The translations under genes and the position numbers were made by a program. A stretch of 64,000 nt of DNA from positions 115,161-179,160 of the forward strand of contig NZ_LNZC01000002.1 in the NCBI RefSeq assembly GCF_001467535.1, read 5' to 3'. Of the stretch, positions 33,410-42,630 are shown piece after piece (the stretch's first letter is position 1; each line of letters opens with the position of its first letter). The notes under the pieces were generated by a model, which did not search any database, was not told the origin of the DNA, and saw only the letters and a program-made list of their open reading frames with translations. The stretch comes from Legionella worsleiensis (GTDB lineage: Bacteria > Pseudomonadota > Gammaproteobacteria > Legionellales > Legionellaceae).

Positions 33410-35701
33410 CTAATTGACCAAATGCCATTCGCCTGCCGGACTCAACTGATAAACCCCCTGATCATTGGGATCTATCACCAACAAAAAGACCCATTGATTT
33501 AAAAATAAAGTGGTCAAAATGGAATGTTTTTTAACGACCTGATAAACCAGCTCTTTGGGAGCATAAACTACAGTTTGCAAGCGCTGCGGTTGATGATAGG
33601 CAACTGTATCGCTACTCATTACTGATTGCAGGGGAAGCCCGTGCATCAGGTCACTACCATTGCCCTGCATCACGCCAACAGTTCCAACCACATTATGAGT
33701 CACTTTACTGCCGCTGCCAAAAGCCACATTATCAAGGGTAGAAAACAAATATTGGGTATTAATCCACTCGGCTACGACCATAGGAGCGGTTAAAATCGTC
33801 TCAAGTAGAGTTCCTTCACTGTCTTCATCAAAACGATAAGAGTGCAAGAAACAACGGCCATCCAGGCTGACGTTTTTAGTCAATGATCTGGGAGCAACAA
33901 TAAACGCCGCATTGCGTGCCAAACCCCATTCAGGTCGTGTTTCAGACCAATCCATACTTCTGCGTAAAATGTCTTCACAAGGCGCATCACTGTTTAACTT
34001 ATCGCCACGCTCCCTGTTGGTTATCCAACGTGCCGTCTTTAAATCCTCTTGTAACTGAGCTAACAGCTCTGGATAAACCGTTTTTGTTACACCATCGGCA
34101 TAAAGTTCAACTGCGTCTGTTGTGGTATTATGCAGCGCCCCATAAAACACTGTATCCAAAGGAATGTGCATTCCACAGTCTTCCAATCCCCTGCGCACCT
34201 CTGGTTTGTTGAGAATAGAAGCCAGTAATCGAGCATTGATGCCGCCATGATTTCCACCACATGCACCACAATCCAGGGCTGAAGCATAGGGATTATTTTC
34301 AGTACTGCTTCCGTGCCCGCACAGGATGATAAGTTTGGCAAATCCAGATGTCAGCCCCATTAAGCGCAGCACCGTTTCAGCGTAATTAATTTGCTCTTGC
34401 AAGGACAAACCCTGCTCCTTATCGGTTTCACATAATTCAAAAGCCACTTTGGTTGGCACAGCCGGTTTGAACCATCTGTTGATGGCTGATAATGATCGGG
34501 TACTTAATGTTGGCGATAGCGATTTTAGAGCCATAGTCAAACCACACCAAAGTCCCAAGGATTCTACCAAAGCAAAGGGAGTTGAAATATTTTGCTTTAG
34601 CTGGGTATACAGATTTTTACACCCACCTATAAATGCCTTTCCTCGCTGATAACGCTCGAAATCATCCTTATTTGCTGCAGCGGGCATTTCTTTAACGGAG
34701 TATTTGGGTTTTAACAAAACGGGACAACATTCCTTATTTTTATCACTATCAAATTCATCAATACGCACAGGAAGACCGAAAAATCCGGCAAAACCCAATG
34801 TTTCGTATTGTCCTAGAGACTCTACAGCTCTGCGAAATGGCTCAGAGCGAACATCAATACAAAAGACTAACTGAGCCTGTTGGCGAGGAATACGTGCGCC
34901 GACGTTCTTTATCTCGGGCAAAAGTACGTTTAATAATTTTTCCCTGTAAGATGCCTCGTTATGTTGTAACTGCGCCAGGATTTTTTGCACCAAAGAACCA
35001 TTTTCTGCGTGACTTTTTTTTTCTTTAGCTGCATCAGGCCAAAGCAAACAGGTAATAACCAGGCGAACGGCAAGAAAATCAGCAAGAGTCACTTGTTTTT
35101 CTTGTGGTCTTTTTACATTTTGCCAATCGGTTTTCCATTTTACAAAGCCCGCCCAACCCGGAAGATAGCGCAATGTTTGTGACAAAAAGACTTCTTCTTG
35201 ACCCGAAACCACATTAAGCCGCAACAGACAGATTTTGATGGCCTCTTCTGCGGATTCAGGAAGTTGTTGGAGCCATTGTTTCGCTTCTTTTTTATTTTGA
35301 TGCAACTGCTTGTCAAAAGCCGCTAATTTTAAAAAACCATAATAAAAGCCTTTGTCACGATAGGGCATATCAATACTGCCCTGCCCTGCATCAAAAAAAC
35401 CACCACACCATTTAATCATTTGCAGATTAACGTCTTCCAATCCAGGATTTCGTTCAGCACTTTGACGTCTGAACTGGCCTTGAGCAAGTGCATCTGCAAA
35501 AGATTGTGATTCAAAGCCTTGCAATGGATTACACGCAATAAACGTTTCGAGAGGCCAAACAGGGGCGATGTTCTTGGCCGCATTGTGCACCAGAGCCTGT
35601 ATTTCAATAGCTGTAGTTTTAACCTGATGCCGGGTTGCTCCTGTTTTTTTAACTTCAGTCTCAGATTTATCTCGTCTCGTTAACATTTTTGCACTGGTCA
35701 T
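33410..35701 (-). CDS. dabA: DabA, inorganic-carbon transporter catalytic subunit (DUF2309)
   Basis: DabA is the beta-carbonic-anhydrase-like part of a two-gene system that converts CO2 to bicarbonate vectorially, driven by the ion gradient through DabB. At 763 residues this is a typical member. The zinc ligands expected from Halothiobacillus DabA are present: Cys and Asp in FCIDVRSE (about residue 280), His in LCGHGSS and Cys in LDCGACGGNHGG (about 460-475). The N-terminal HNAAKNIAPVWPLETFIACNP motif is standard. The ATG at 35701 has a GGAG site, 20 bases after dabB. Confidence 0.92.
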   Translation of the reverse strand: MTSAKMLTRRDKSETEVKKTGATRHQVKTTAIEIQALVHNAAKNIAPVWPLETFIACNPLQGFESQSFADALAQGQFRRQSAERNPGLEDVNLQMIKWCGGFFDAGQGSIDMPYRDKGFYYGFLKLAAFDKQLHQNKKEAKQWLQQLPESAEEAIKICLLRLNVVSGQEEVFLSQTLRYLPGWAGFVKWKTDWQNVKRPQEKQVTLADFLAVRLVITCLLWPDAAKEKKSHAENGSLVQKILAQLQHNEASYREKLLNVLLPEIKNVGARIPRQQAQLVFCIDVRSEPFRRAVESLGQYETLGFAGFFGLPVRIDEFDSDKNKECCPVLLKPKYSVKEMPAAANKDDFERYQRGKAFIGGCKNLYTQLKQNISTPFALVESLGLWCGLTMALKSLSPTLSTRSLSAINRWFKPAVPTKVAFELCETDKEQGLSLQEQINYAETVLRLMGLTSGFAKLIILCGHGSSTENNPYASALDCGACGGNHGGINARLLASILNKPEVRRGLEDCGMHIPLDTVFYGALHNTTTDAVELYADGVTKTVYPELLAQLQEDLKTARWITNRERGDKLNSDAPCEDILRRSMDWSETRPEWGLARNAAFIVAPRSLTKNVSLDGRCFLHSYRFDEDSEGTLLETILTAPMVVAEWINTQYLFSTLDNVAFGSGSKVTHNVVGTVGVMQGNGSDLMHGLPLQSVMSSDTVAYHQPQRLQTVVYAPKELVYQVVKKHSILTTLFLNQWVFLLVIDPNDQGVYQLSPAGEWHLVN

Positions 35702-35721
35702 AAAAACTCTCCTTAATGCGT

Positions 35722-37248
35722 TTAGTAGTTGTAATCGCTGCGCAAAGCAGTCACCGTTTTTGCAGAGGGCTGGCTTGAATTAAATAAAGTCATATAAAGC
35801 CAGCATCCTAATTTTGATTGACCTGATTTTTGATACAGCCCGAAGTTAAATGCTAACCATAAAAACCCAAACAAACTCATAATGACCCAATGAACGGTTG
35901 AAAGCTGTGGCGCTTGCAGTGTCGATATGCCTGGAATTAAGCATTCAACCAAATGAATGCTCATGCCATACATCAACCCTGAAAGTGCAGCAAGCACTAA
36001 TCCAGTAACTCCACTAAAAAGAGTTCGGTAGGTGCGAATCCAGGTGAGCATCAGCTGCGAGCCAGCAATAAAGGCAAAAAAGAGAACAAAAGTGCTGGCA
36101 TCAAAAATCGTAAAAGACTTGTTGGTTGCCCAGGCAAAAGTAGACATAGCCAAAAGACCTCCAACAAAAGAAATAACGACCATCATAAAAGAAGCAGGCA
36201 GCTCAACGACCGCTGATTTCTGCTGTTTCACTGCCGAACCTGAACTTAAAAACTGATACGCTTTAAACAAACCATGCCAGCACAAATGGGCAATAGCCGC
36301 AGCAAATAAACCCACACCGCACTGCATCATCATAAAACCCATTTGCGCCATGGTAGAACACGCCAACATTCGTTTAATGTCATGCTGCATTAATTTCCAA
36401 ACGGTACCCAAGATTGCTGAAACTGCTCCCACGATAAAAAGAACATATAACAATCCCTGTTGCGCCATCATTAAGGGAGCGAATTTAACCAGAAGAATAC
36501 CACCACCATTGACCAGTCCGGCATGCATTAAAGCAGAGACAGGGGTTGGCGAATTCAAGGAACTGATGAGCCAACGATGAAAAGGAAACAAACCACACTG
36601 GGTGAGTGCCGCAACCACAATGAGACCTAATGAAACAGAATGGAGGAAAATGTGATCTGTTTTTAGCTGATTCACAACGTCTAAAGAACATGTAGCATCA
36701 CTTACAGCCAATAAAATCAACCCAACCAGTAACAAAATACTGCCTAATCCCAAGGTATAAAAAGCTAACAAACCAGATTGTCTGGATGCAATCCACTCTT
36801 TTTTGTGAACCATCAGCATGACAAGAAACGCATTGGACAATGTCCAGGAACCCCAAAATAAATACAGATTATCAGCAAGAACCATAAGCAGTACTGTTAA
36901 GGTCAATGCGGACAAAAGAAGAAAAAAACGTCTGTAGAGTCTGTCACCGTGCATGTATCGCAAAGAAAATCGATGCACAATAAAACTAACCAACAAAACC
37001 AGACAACTCAATAACACGTTCAACGGATTAATGGTAATGAATAAACTGGTTACAGAATCATTGAACCAGGAGATATAAGACAGCAATCCAACTCCGACCA
37101 AAAATCCTGCACCCATTAAATATCCGGCACATCGAGCCGCAATTTGGCTCGACAGAGTCAAAACAGAGCACAAGAAAAGCGCAAAAAATGGGCAAGCCAG
37201 CATCAGGCCACAAAAAATTAAATACACATTACTCACATTAATCCCCAT
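35722..37248 (-). CDS. dabB: DabB, ion-translocating membrane subunit (NuoL/MrpA family)
   Basis: A 508-residue protein with about 13-14 membrane segments, related to the proton-pumping subunits of complex I. The family block with conserved Lys and His is present (FPFHRWLISSLNSPTPVSALMHAGLVNGG), as is MLACSTMAQMGFMMMQCG. With DabA it forms the energy-coupled CO2-hydration system. It is the first gene of the operon dabB-dabA-P-II-like-DUF6671-(hemH). The start codon at 37248 has no strong ribosome-binding site. In a heterotrophic intracellular bacterium the system probably supplies bicarbonate for carboxylases. Confidence 0.9.
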   Translation of the reverse strand: MGINVSNVYLIFCGLMLACPFFALFLCSVLTLSSQIAARCAGYLMGAGFLVGVGLLSYISWFNDSVTSLFITINPLNVLLSCLVLLVSFIVHRFSLRYMHGDRLYRRFFLLLSALTLTVLLMVLADNLYLFWGSWTLSNAFLVMLMVHKKEWIASRQSGLLAFYTLGLGSILLLVGLILLAVSDATCSLDVVNQLKTDHIFLHSVSLGLIVVAALTQCGLFPFHRWLISSLNSPTPVSALMHAGLVNGGGILLVKFAPLMMAQQGLLYVLFIVGAVSAILGTVWKLMQHDIKRMLACSTMAQMGFMMMQCGVGLFAAAIAHLCWHGLFKAYQFLSSGSAVKQQKSAVVELPASFMMVVISFVGGLLAMSTFAWATNKSFTIFDASTFVLFFAFIAGSQLMLTWIRTYRTLFSGVTGLVLAALSGLMYGMSIHLVECLIPGISTLQAPQLSTVHWVIMSLFGFLWLAFNFGLYQKSGQSKLGCWLYMTLFNSSQPSAKTVTALRSDYNY

Positions 37249-37488
37249 TAGAAATTATTTTGCCACAGCTGAAATATATTAGATAAACTGATATAAGTAA
37301 AATTAAAAATATTTAATATTATAATTAGCGTTTCTAATAACGCTATGGATATTATGAAAATACTGACCAGGTGTTCACTCCAAACCAGACAAATAACAAA
37401 GGGACTGTAAAAATCATCGCAGGTGGTGCATGATAAAAAGCAGGAATAAACTATAGTTAAAGTCAGGACAGACAAAGGGACGTATTTT

Positions 37489-38598
37489 ATGAGCAAACAA
37501 AAAAAGAAGGTAATTGGCTGCGTTATTGGAACAAGGCCTGAGCTTATCAAAATGGCGCCCATTATTTCCAGGCTAAAACAATCATCATGGGCGGATGTGT
37601 TTCTCATTAACACAGCGCAACACCGTAGTCTGCTAGACAACATGTTAGCGCTGTTTGATTTAAAACCCGATGCAGATTTAAACTGCATGACAACCAATCA
37701 ATCTTTAGGTGAGCTAACGGGCAACCTGTGCAAACAGCTCGATGTTCTGGTAAAAAATAATCACTTTGATGCGCTGCTTGCAGCTGGGGATACCAGCACT
37801 GTTTTTATTACATCTTTAATTGCTTTTTACCACCATATTCCATTTGGTCATATTGAGGCAGGATTGCGTACCTATAATTCCAGAGAACCCTTCCCTGAAG
37901 AAATAAACAGGATACTCACCGCCCCCTTGGCTACCTGGCATTTTGCTCCTACAGAAATAGAAAAGAACAACCTAATCCGAGAAAACATAGATCCCGCTCA
38001 CATTATTGTTTCTGGAAATCCAGTGATAGACACGCTTTATTGGGTGCTCGATTCTATTCCAGACACCAACTCATTCCAACAGTGGTCTAATATCATCATT
38101 GTCACCGCTCATCGTCGGGAAAATTTTGGAGAACAGATTAAACAAATATGTCAGGCAATTATTGAACTATCCCATCAACACCAGGATCTTAATTTTATTT
38201 TACCTGTACATCCCAATCCTAATGTCCAACATGATATTTTTTCACTTCTTAACAACAGACCCGGCATACACTTATTACCGCCTCTCAACTACAGTGAGTT
38301 TGTGCATTTGATGAATAAATCTTTGTTGATCCTCACAGATTCAGGGGGAATCCAGGAAGAGGCTCCCGCTTTAAAAAAACCCGTACTCGTATTGCGCAAA
38401 ACTACCGAAAGACCCGCCATTATTTCAGAAGGCGTTGGGCTTTTGGTTGGAACCGAACAAAACGAAATCATTCGAACGGTTAATGAATTATTAACGAATA
38501 AAAAACTCTATGCCCAAATGTCTCGGGGAGTCTCTCCCTATGGTGATGGTCACGCAGCTGAACGTATTGTATCGTTTTTGCAAGAAAAGCTATTCTAA
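37489..38598 (+). CDS. wecB: UDP-N-acetylglucosamine 2-epimerase (non-hydrolysing)
   Basis: The enzyme interconverts UDP-GlcNAc and UDP-ManNAc. The 369-residue protein shows the family's marks in order: GTRPELIKMAPII at the N-terminus, AAGDTSTVF, the catalytic GHIEAGLRTYNSREPFPEEINR region, VTAHRREN near residue 205 and LTDSGGIQEEAP near 280. No wecC follows, so UDP-ManNAc is probably used directly. Three bases separate its stop from the convergent NfrB-type glycosyltransferase. In E. coli the N4-phage receptor glycan needs WecB and NfrB, which makes this neighbourhood meaningful. Confidence 0.95.
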   Translation: MSKQKKKVIGCVIGTRPELIKMAPIISRLKQSSWADVFLINTAQHRSLLDNMLALFDLKPDADLNCMTTNQSLGELTGNLCKQLDVLVKNNHFDALLAAGDTSTVFITSLIAFYHHIPFGHIEAGLRTYNSREPFPEEINRILTAPLATWHFAPTEIEKNNLIRENIDPAHIIVSGNPVIDTLYWVLDSIPDTNSFQQWSNIIIVTAHRRENFGEQIKQICQAIIELSHQHQDLNFILPVHPNPNVQHDIFSLLNNRPGIHLLPPLNYSEFVHLMNKSLLILTDSGGIQEEAPALKKPVLVLRKTTERPAIISEGVGLLVGTEQNEIIRTVNELLTNKKLYAQMSRGVSPYGDGHAAERIVSFLQEKLF

Positions 38599-38601
38599 TA
38601 C

Positions 38602-40470
38602 TCAAGAGCCCGGGTCTATTAGAACAAAATAAGCTTTATAAGGTCTGACGTGGTTGATGATTTTTTCAATCAATAACTCATTGGTAGGATCTTCAAGACC
38701 TATGGTCAAAATATTCTTGCTTTCATTATAAGAAACAGGAACGGCATTTCGTTCAAGCAGCCAATCAATCAACTGTTTAGGGATAGAAAGTTCTTTATTG
38801 TCTTTTAGCGTACTTTTACCCACTAAATCCAGTTTGTACTGAGTAGATAACAACTGCAGCAATTCATGTGCTGTTATGAGTTTCATTTTAATCAATACTT
38901 GTCCTAAAAGCATACCCGTCTTATGTTGCTCGATAATAGCTTTATCCAAATCAGTCTTGCTAATTCGTTTATTCTCGAGCAATAAATCACCCAATTTCTT
39001 TCTATAGGGAGTAAGGAGATGGCTACCGGGAAATTGATGATCTGTTTTATCCCATGTGGGTTGCTTGCTTGAGGCCTGAGTTTTTGGGGTGTAATAATAA
39101 ACATGGTAAGCGCGAATCAAAGCATGAAGATTTAAGATATTTCCATAAAAAGAGCGAGGGATGGATAAAAATGCGGGAATCCACCCAAACACTCTTCTTA
39201 CGGCAATCATTCGCTGAATTAAGCGCTCAATCATGATAAAGGTAACGATTACGATGAGATCCCAAACCCAAGGGTGCAAATTCAATTGTTCTTGCAAAGA
39301 GGGATATTGAGGATTTGCATAAGTGCACAAAGAATAAATTAACCAGAAAAAAAATACAAAATAACCCACTCCATTAATAAAATGGGTAATAAAGGCTTTT
39401 CTGTCATGTGCCAGAGTAAATTTTATTATCCATGACTTAGGCCATCCTGTACTCTGCCATTCCTGAAATACAATACCAATAATCCAGCGAGCTTTTTGTC
39501 TGACTGCTTTTTTGTATTCTAAAGGAAATAATTCACGGGTTGCAATGTACTCTCGTACCGGCTTTTGGACATAACCTTTGCGAAAAAAGCCTCTAGGTTG
39601 CCATTTCATGCGTAATATAGTCTCTGCAACAAATATTTGCTTCAAACCGTGCATTTTAATGGCTAATGAAGTCCTATAATCTTCGGTTAAGGAGTCTATG
39701 GCAAATGGCGTATGGGTGTTAGGGTCTTCAAGCAATTTTAAAGCATGGCGTGAAAAAGCAGTACCCACCCCCGCAGAGGGCACGTGACCTTGAATCGCTT
39801 CTCTAACCACAATGTCTTTGGTGTGTATTTCTGAAAACTCATCGGCATAAAGCCAATGAGTAAAATTCCAATAGTTCACTACCAGCGGAAATACTGGAAT
39901 TTGAATCATTTCTTTACGAGGCATTAAATAATTGTAAAGCTTAAAAGACATAGGGTGAATCACATCCTCTGAATCATGAAAAACAAAGATGCTAAAAGGA
40001 GACGGTAATGTTTTTTCAAATTCCTTGACGTATTGATATACGCCATTGAGATTTGCCGCTTTATTGGTAGGCCCTGGTTTTTCACCAATAACGCATTGAA
40101 CGTTTTTAATTTGACTGGCAACCTCTTGAACCTCTTTTACGGTTTCAGGATCGTTAGGATAAACGCCCACAAAAATATAATAATTGGAATAATCAATTGA
40201 GTAACAATTGTGTTTAAGCATGGTCGCAATAACCCCAGCCTCATGCCAACAAGGAACAAGCACTGCTATCATTTGTTCTTGTTTTGCTGCCAGTTGTTCG
40301 TAGGTTAGTGGTTTGTAATGACGGGTTTTCCACAAGCGAAAAAGGTATCTTATCCAGTAATATGCATCAAAAAAAAGATCATCAATTCCTGAAATAATAA
40401 ACAGGCAGGCCAGAATTACCAGAAAATACCACATTAAAAAATAGATGAATAAAATAAATTCACTAGGCAT
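38602..40470 (-). CDS. nfrB: NfrB-type glycosyltransferase with C-terminal MshEN (c-di-GMP) domain
   Basis: An inner-membrane family 2 glycosyltransferase of 622 residues. After an N-terminal membrane helix come the GT-A domain (AVLVPCWHEAGVI; VFHDSED; TEDYRTSLAIKM; RQKARWIIG) and then further membrane segments. From about residue 490 an MshEN domain follows, with two adjacent 24-residue c-di-GMP motifs beginning LGDLLLEN and LLGQVLIK. E. coli NfrB has the same order and makes a ManNAc polymer when it binds c-di-GMP. The ATG at 40470 is preferred to the TTG at 40476. The nfrA-like gene stands 48 bases upstream in the same operon. Confidence 0.88.
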   Translation of the reverse strand: MPSEFILFIYFLMWYFLVILACLFIISGIDDLFFDAYYWIRYLFRLWKTRHYKPLTYEQLAAKQEQMIAVLVPCWHEAGVIATMLKHNCYSIDYSNYYIFVGVYPNDPETVKEVQEVASQIKNVQCVIGEKPGPTNKAANLNGVYQYVKEFEKTLPSPFSIFVFHDSEDVIHPMSFKLYNYLMPRKEMIQIPVFPLVVNYWNFTHWLYADEFSEIHTKDIVVREAIQGHVPSAGVGTAFSRHALKLLEDPNTHTPFAIDSLTEDYRTSLAIKMHGLKQIFVAETILRMKWQPRGFFRKGYVQKPVREYIATRELFPLEYKKAVRQKARWIIGIVFQEWQSTGWPKSWIIKFTLAHDRKAFITHFINGVGYFVFFFWLIYSLCTYANPQYPSLQEQLNLHPWVWDLIVIVTFIMIERLIQRMIAVRRVFGWIPAFLSIPRSFYGNILNLHALIRAYHVYYYTPKTQASSKQPTWDKTDHQFPGSHLLTPYRKKLGDLLLENKRISKTDLDKAIIEQHKTGMLLGQVLIKMKLITAHELLQLLSTQYKLDLVGKSTLKDNKELSIPKQLIDWLLERNAVPVSYNESKNILTIGLEDPTNELLIEKIINHVRPYKAYFVLIDPGS

Positions 40471-40518
40471 GGCCAACTCAAAGTTAAAAACACCGTTTAT
40501 GTTACTTATTATGGTTGA

Positions 40519-42558
40519 TTAAAAACGAAAATAAATTTCAGCCATAGCCAAATTATTGTAATATTTCGATCTGTAAGGATTTGGAGTTGGGCTACTCACT
40601 GGTATGTAGTAGTTTTGCAAAGACTCCAACCGCAAAAGTACATTAATCCTGTTTGTTGGTTTAAAAGCCATTCCCGGACCGAGAGCATACACGTTATTAT
40701 AAAACTCTTTATTCTTATCAAGAATTAAATAATTCGCCAAATAAAAATCTAACGATGCGCTTTGAAAAGTGGCGACTCTAAGCCCAGGCCGAAACCATGA
40801 TGTTCCTATAATGTTATCATCATAACGAGAATAGTAAATCACATCAGCATATAGGGAAGCTATCCATTTGAACGGAAAGCTCAATCGCTCCGTCCAGGTC
40901 GGAAGTTCGCCCCAGGCATTAAAATAGACCAAACCGCCTCTAAGATCATTTTTCCACTTGGGTCTGTTTCTGTAAACCAGATCTTCTGCTTGTCCTGCCT
41001 CTACAAATAATTGCAGCGGCAGAGTCGTCCAGGGATAAGTACGCAGACCAACCGCATATATGGCCACATTATCCTCAAAAATCTGGGAAATAGAATTTTG
41101 AATCAGTAAATCCTGTGCCGTTCCCGAGCGATTATCTTTGGTTCTGCGCCAAGTCAAATAAGCATCGGTATGATGCGTTTCGTTTAAGGTGATACCTGCG
41201 CGAGTTATAGTCGGTAAAACTCCTAAATCAAAACGGCTAAAATAAAAAGGCGCAGAGTAAAACTCAACAAAATAAGGATTAGGCAAGAATTTAAACTGAC
41301 TTCCCCCCATATTAGTCATAGCCAATTCAGCTTTGGTTTTGATGTCTTTATTTGCCGTCTGCGAAGCCAGATCAAAATAATGGAAGGCTTTGGGTTTATT
41401 TTGCTGGGCATCGTACAGATAAGCAATGCTCAAAGCATATTCTGGATTGCTTTCTAGTTGATAAGCATGCAACCAGAGATCCAATGCCCATTGGGTATTT
41501 TTTTGCGCTACAGCAAAATAGGCTGCTTCTTTTAGAGTGCGTAGATCATCAGGATGCATGGCCAATAGCGTATTGATGGTTTTTAATGCGACTTCAGGGT
41601 GCAGGGATTTGGTTGTATAAAAACGATTCCACAGAATGTCTTCTGGGCTAAGAGGTATGCTTGCAATCAGACCATTTTGATTTACAAAATTATTGTTTTC
41701 TAAATATTCCTGAGCTTTTGAACTCAGTTGTTTTAATTGTGCATTACCCTTCAACGTGCAGTAATTAAAAAAGTATTGCGCTTTATCCTTGTCTTTTTTC
41801 AAGGCATAGAGATACCCAATCTGTAATGCCAGCCGAGCACTTGCCTTTAGTGCGTACGCTTTAAGAAAATAACCAAGCGCACTATCGGTGTTATTCTGTT
41901 GCAATTCCAGATAACCCAGTTTTAAATAAGCTTGCCTTTGTTCAGGATCCATAGCAAGAATCATGAGCAAATATCGACGTGCGGATTCAGGCTGCAGCTT
42001 GATGATTTCCTCTACCTTTGCATACAAAGGTTTAAAATCTTGTTTGGGTTTGATGTAGACTGGTTCTATGTAAGAAGTTAACTGTGTTTGGGGGACTTGA
42101 AGGATTTCTTGTGGAAAAAGGGTCTGATAAAAAACAGTCGCCTTTTTTCTAACGTCTGGCTTGTTGGATGTGATTAATTTTTTAAGGAAAGGCTTTGCTT
42201 CATTAAGCTGATTCAGCATGATGTATAATTTCGCTAATTCCAGCTCAATGACCGCATCATTGGGATGCAAGGTATTATATTCCTTTAAGAAAATTAAAGC
42301 CGAATGGGTATCGCCCTGCTGGATAAACCAGGTACCTTTAGCGTACAGTGCTGTTTTATTAGTCGGATCCTGTTTCAGAATTAGATCAAGAGCTTCTTTG
42401 GCTTTTAAAGGATCGCTGTCTTTATAGGTATAATAGAAATTGAACAAAGTTGGGATATCCCGCTGAACAGAGTGTGTTTTCTCCAAGGCAGAATAAATCA
42501 TGATCCCTGCAATACAAAGAAACAGGAATACATATCCTGTTAATTTTGCTTTGCTCAT
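40519..42558 (-). CDS. nfrA: NfrA-like outer-membrane protein: TPR repeats and beta-barrel
   Basis: The 679-residue protein has an N-terminal hydrophobic segment (GYVFLFLCIAGIMIYSALE), then TPR repeats to about residue 400 (LILKQDPTNKTALYAKGTWFIQQG; YLKLGYLELQQNNTDSALGYFLKAYAL). The C-terminal ~270 residues look like a barrel, rich in aromatic alternation and ending in YFRF, a typical outer-membrane C-terminal signature. This order matches NfrA and the BcsC/PgaA exporters. It should carry the polymer made by NfrB across the outer membrane. The ATG at 42558 is supported by GAGAT upstream. The barrel is smaller than in E. coli NfrA, so orthology is likely but not certain. Confidence 0.72.
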   Translation of the reverse strand: MSKAKLTGYVFLFLCIAGIMIYSALEKTHSVQRDIPTLFNFYYTYKDSDPLKAKEALDLILKQDPTNKTALYAKGTWFIQQGDTHSALIFLKEYNTLHPNDAVIELELAKLYIMLNQLNEAKPFLKKLITSNKPDVRKKATVFYQTLFPQEILQVPQTQLTSYIEPVYIKPKQDFKPLYAKVEEIIKLQPESARRYLLMILAMDPEQRQAYLKLGYLELQQNNTDSALGYFLKAYALKASARLALQIGYLYALKKDKDKAQYFFNYCTLKGNAQLKQLSSKAQEYLENNNFVNQNGLIASIPLSPEDILWNRFYTTKSLHPEVALKTINTLLAMHPDDLRTLKEAAYFAVAQKNTQWALDLWLHAYQLESNPEYALSIAYLYDAQQNKPKAFHYFDLASQTANKDIKTKAELAMTNMGGSQFKFLPNPYFVEFYSAPFYFSRFDLGVLPTITRAGITLNETHHTDAYLTWRRTKDNRSGTAQDLLIQNSISQIFEDNVAIYAVGLRTYPWTTLPLQLFVEAGQAEDLVYRNRPKWKNDLRGGLVYFNAWGELPTWTERLSFPFKWIASLYADVIYYSRYDDNIIGTSWFRPGLRVATFQSASLDFYLANYLILDKNKEFYNNVYALGPGMAFKPTNRINVLLRLESLQNYYIPVSSPTPNPYRSKYYNNLAMAEIYFRF

Positions 42559-42630
42559 CTAATTATCTCATTTGAGTTTTTAGTATATTCTGTATAAAGT
42601 AACAATTAATTCATGGACGAGCCAGAAATA

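Noticed and set aside
37248-37697. 149-codon minus-strand frame overlapping wecB
   Set aside because: It overlaps the start of a clear wecB and most of it is antisense to it or intergenic.
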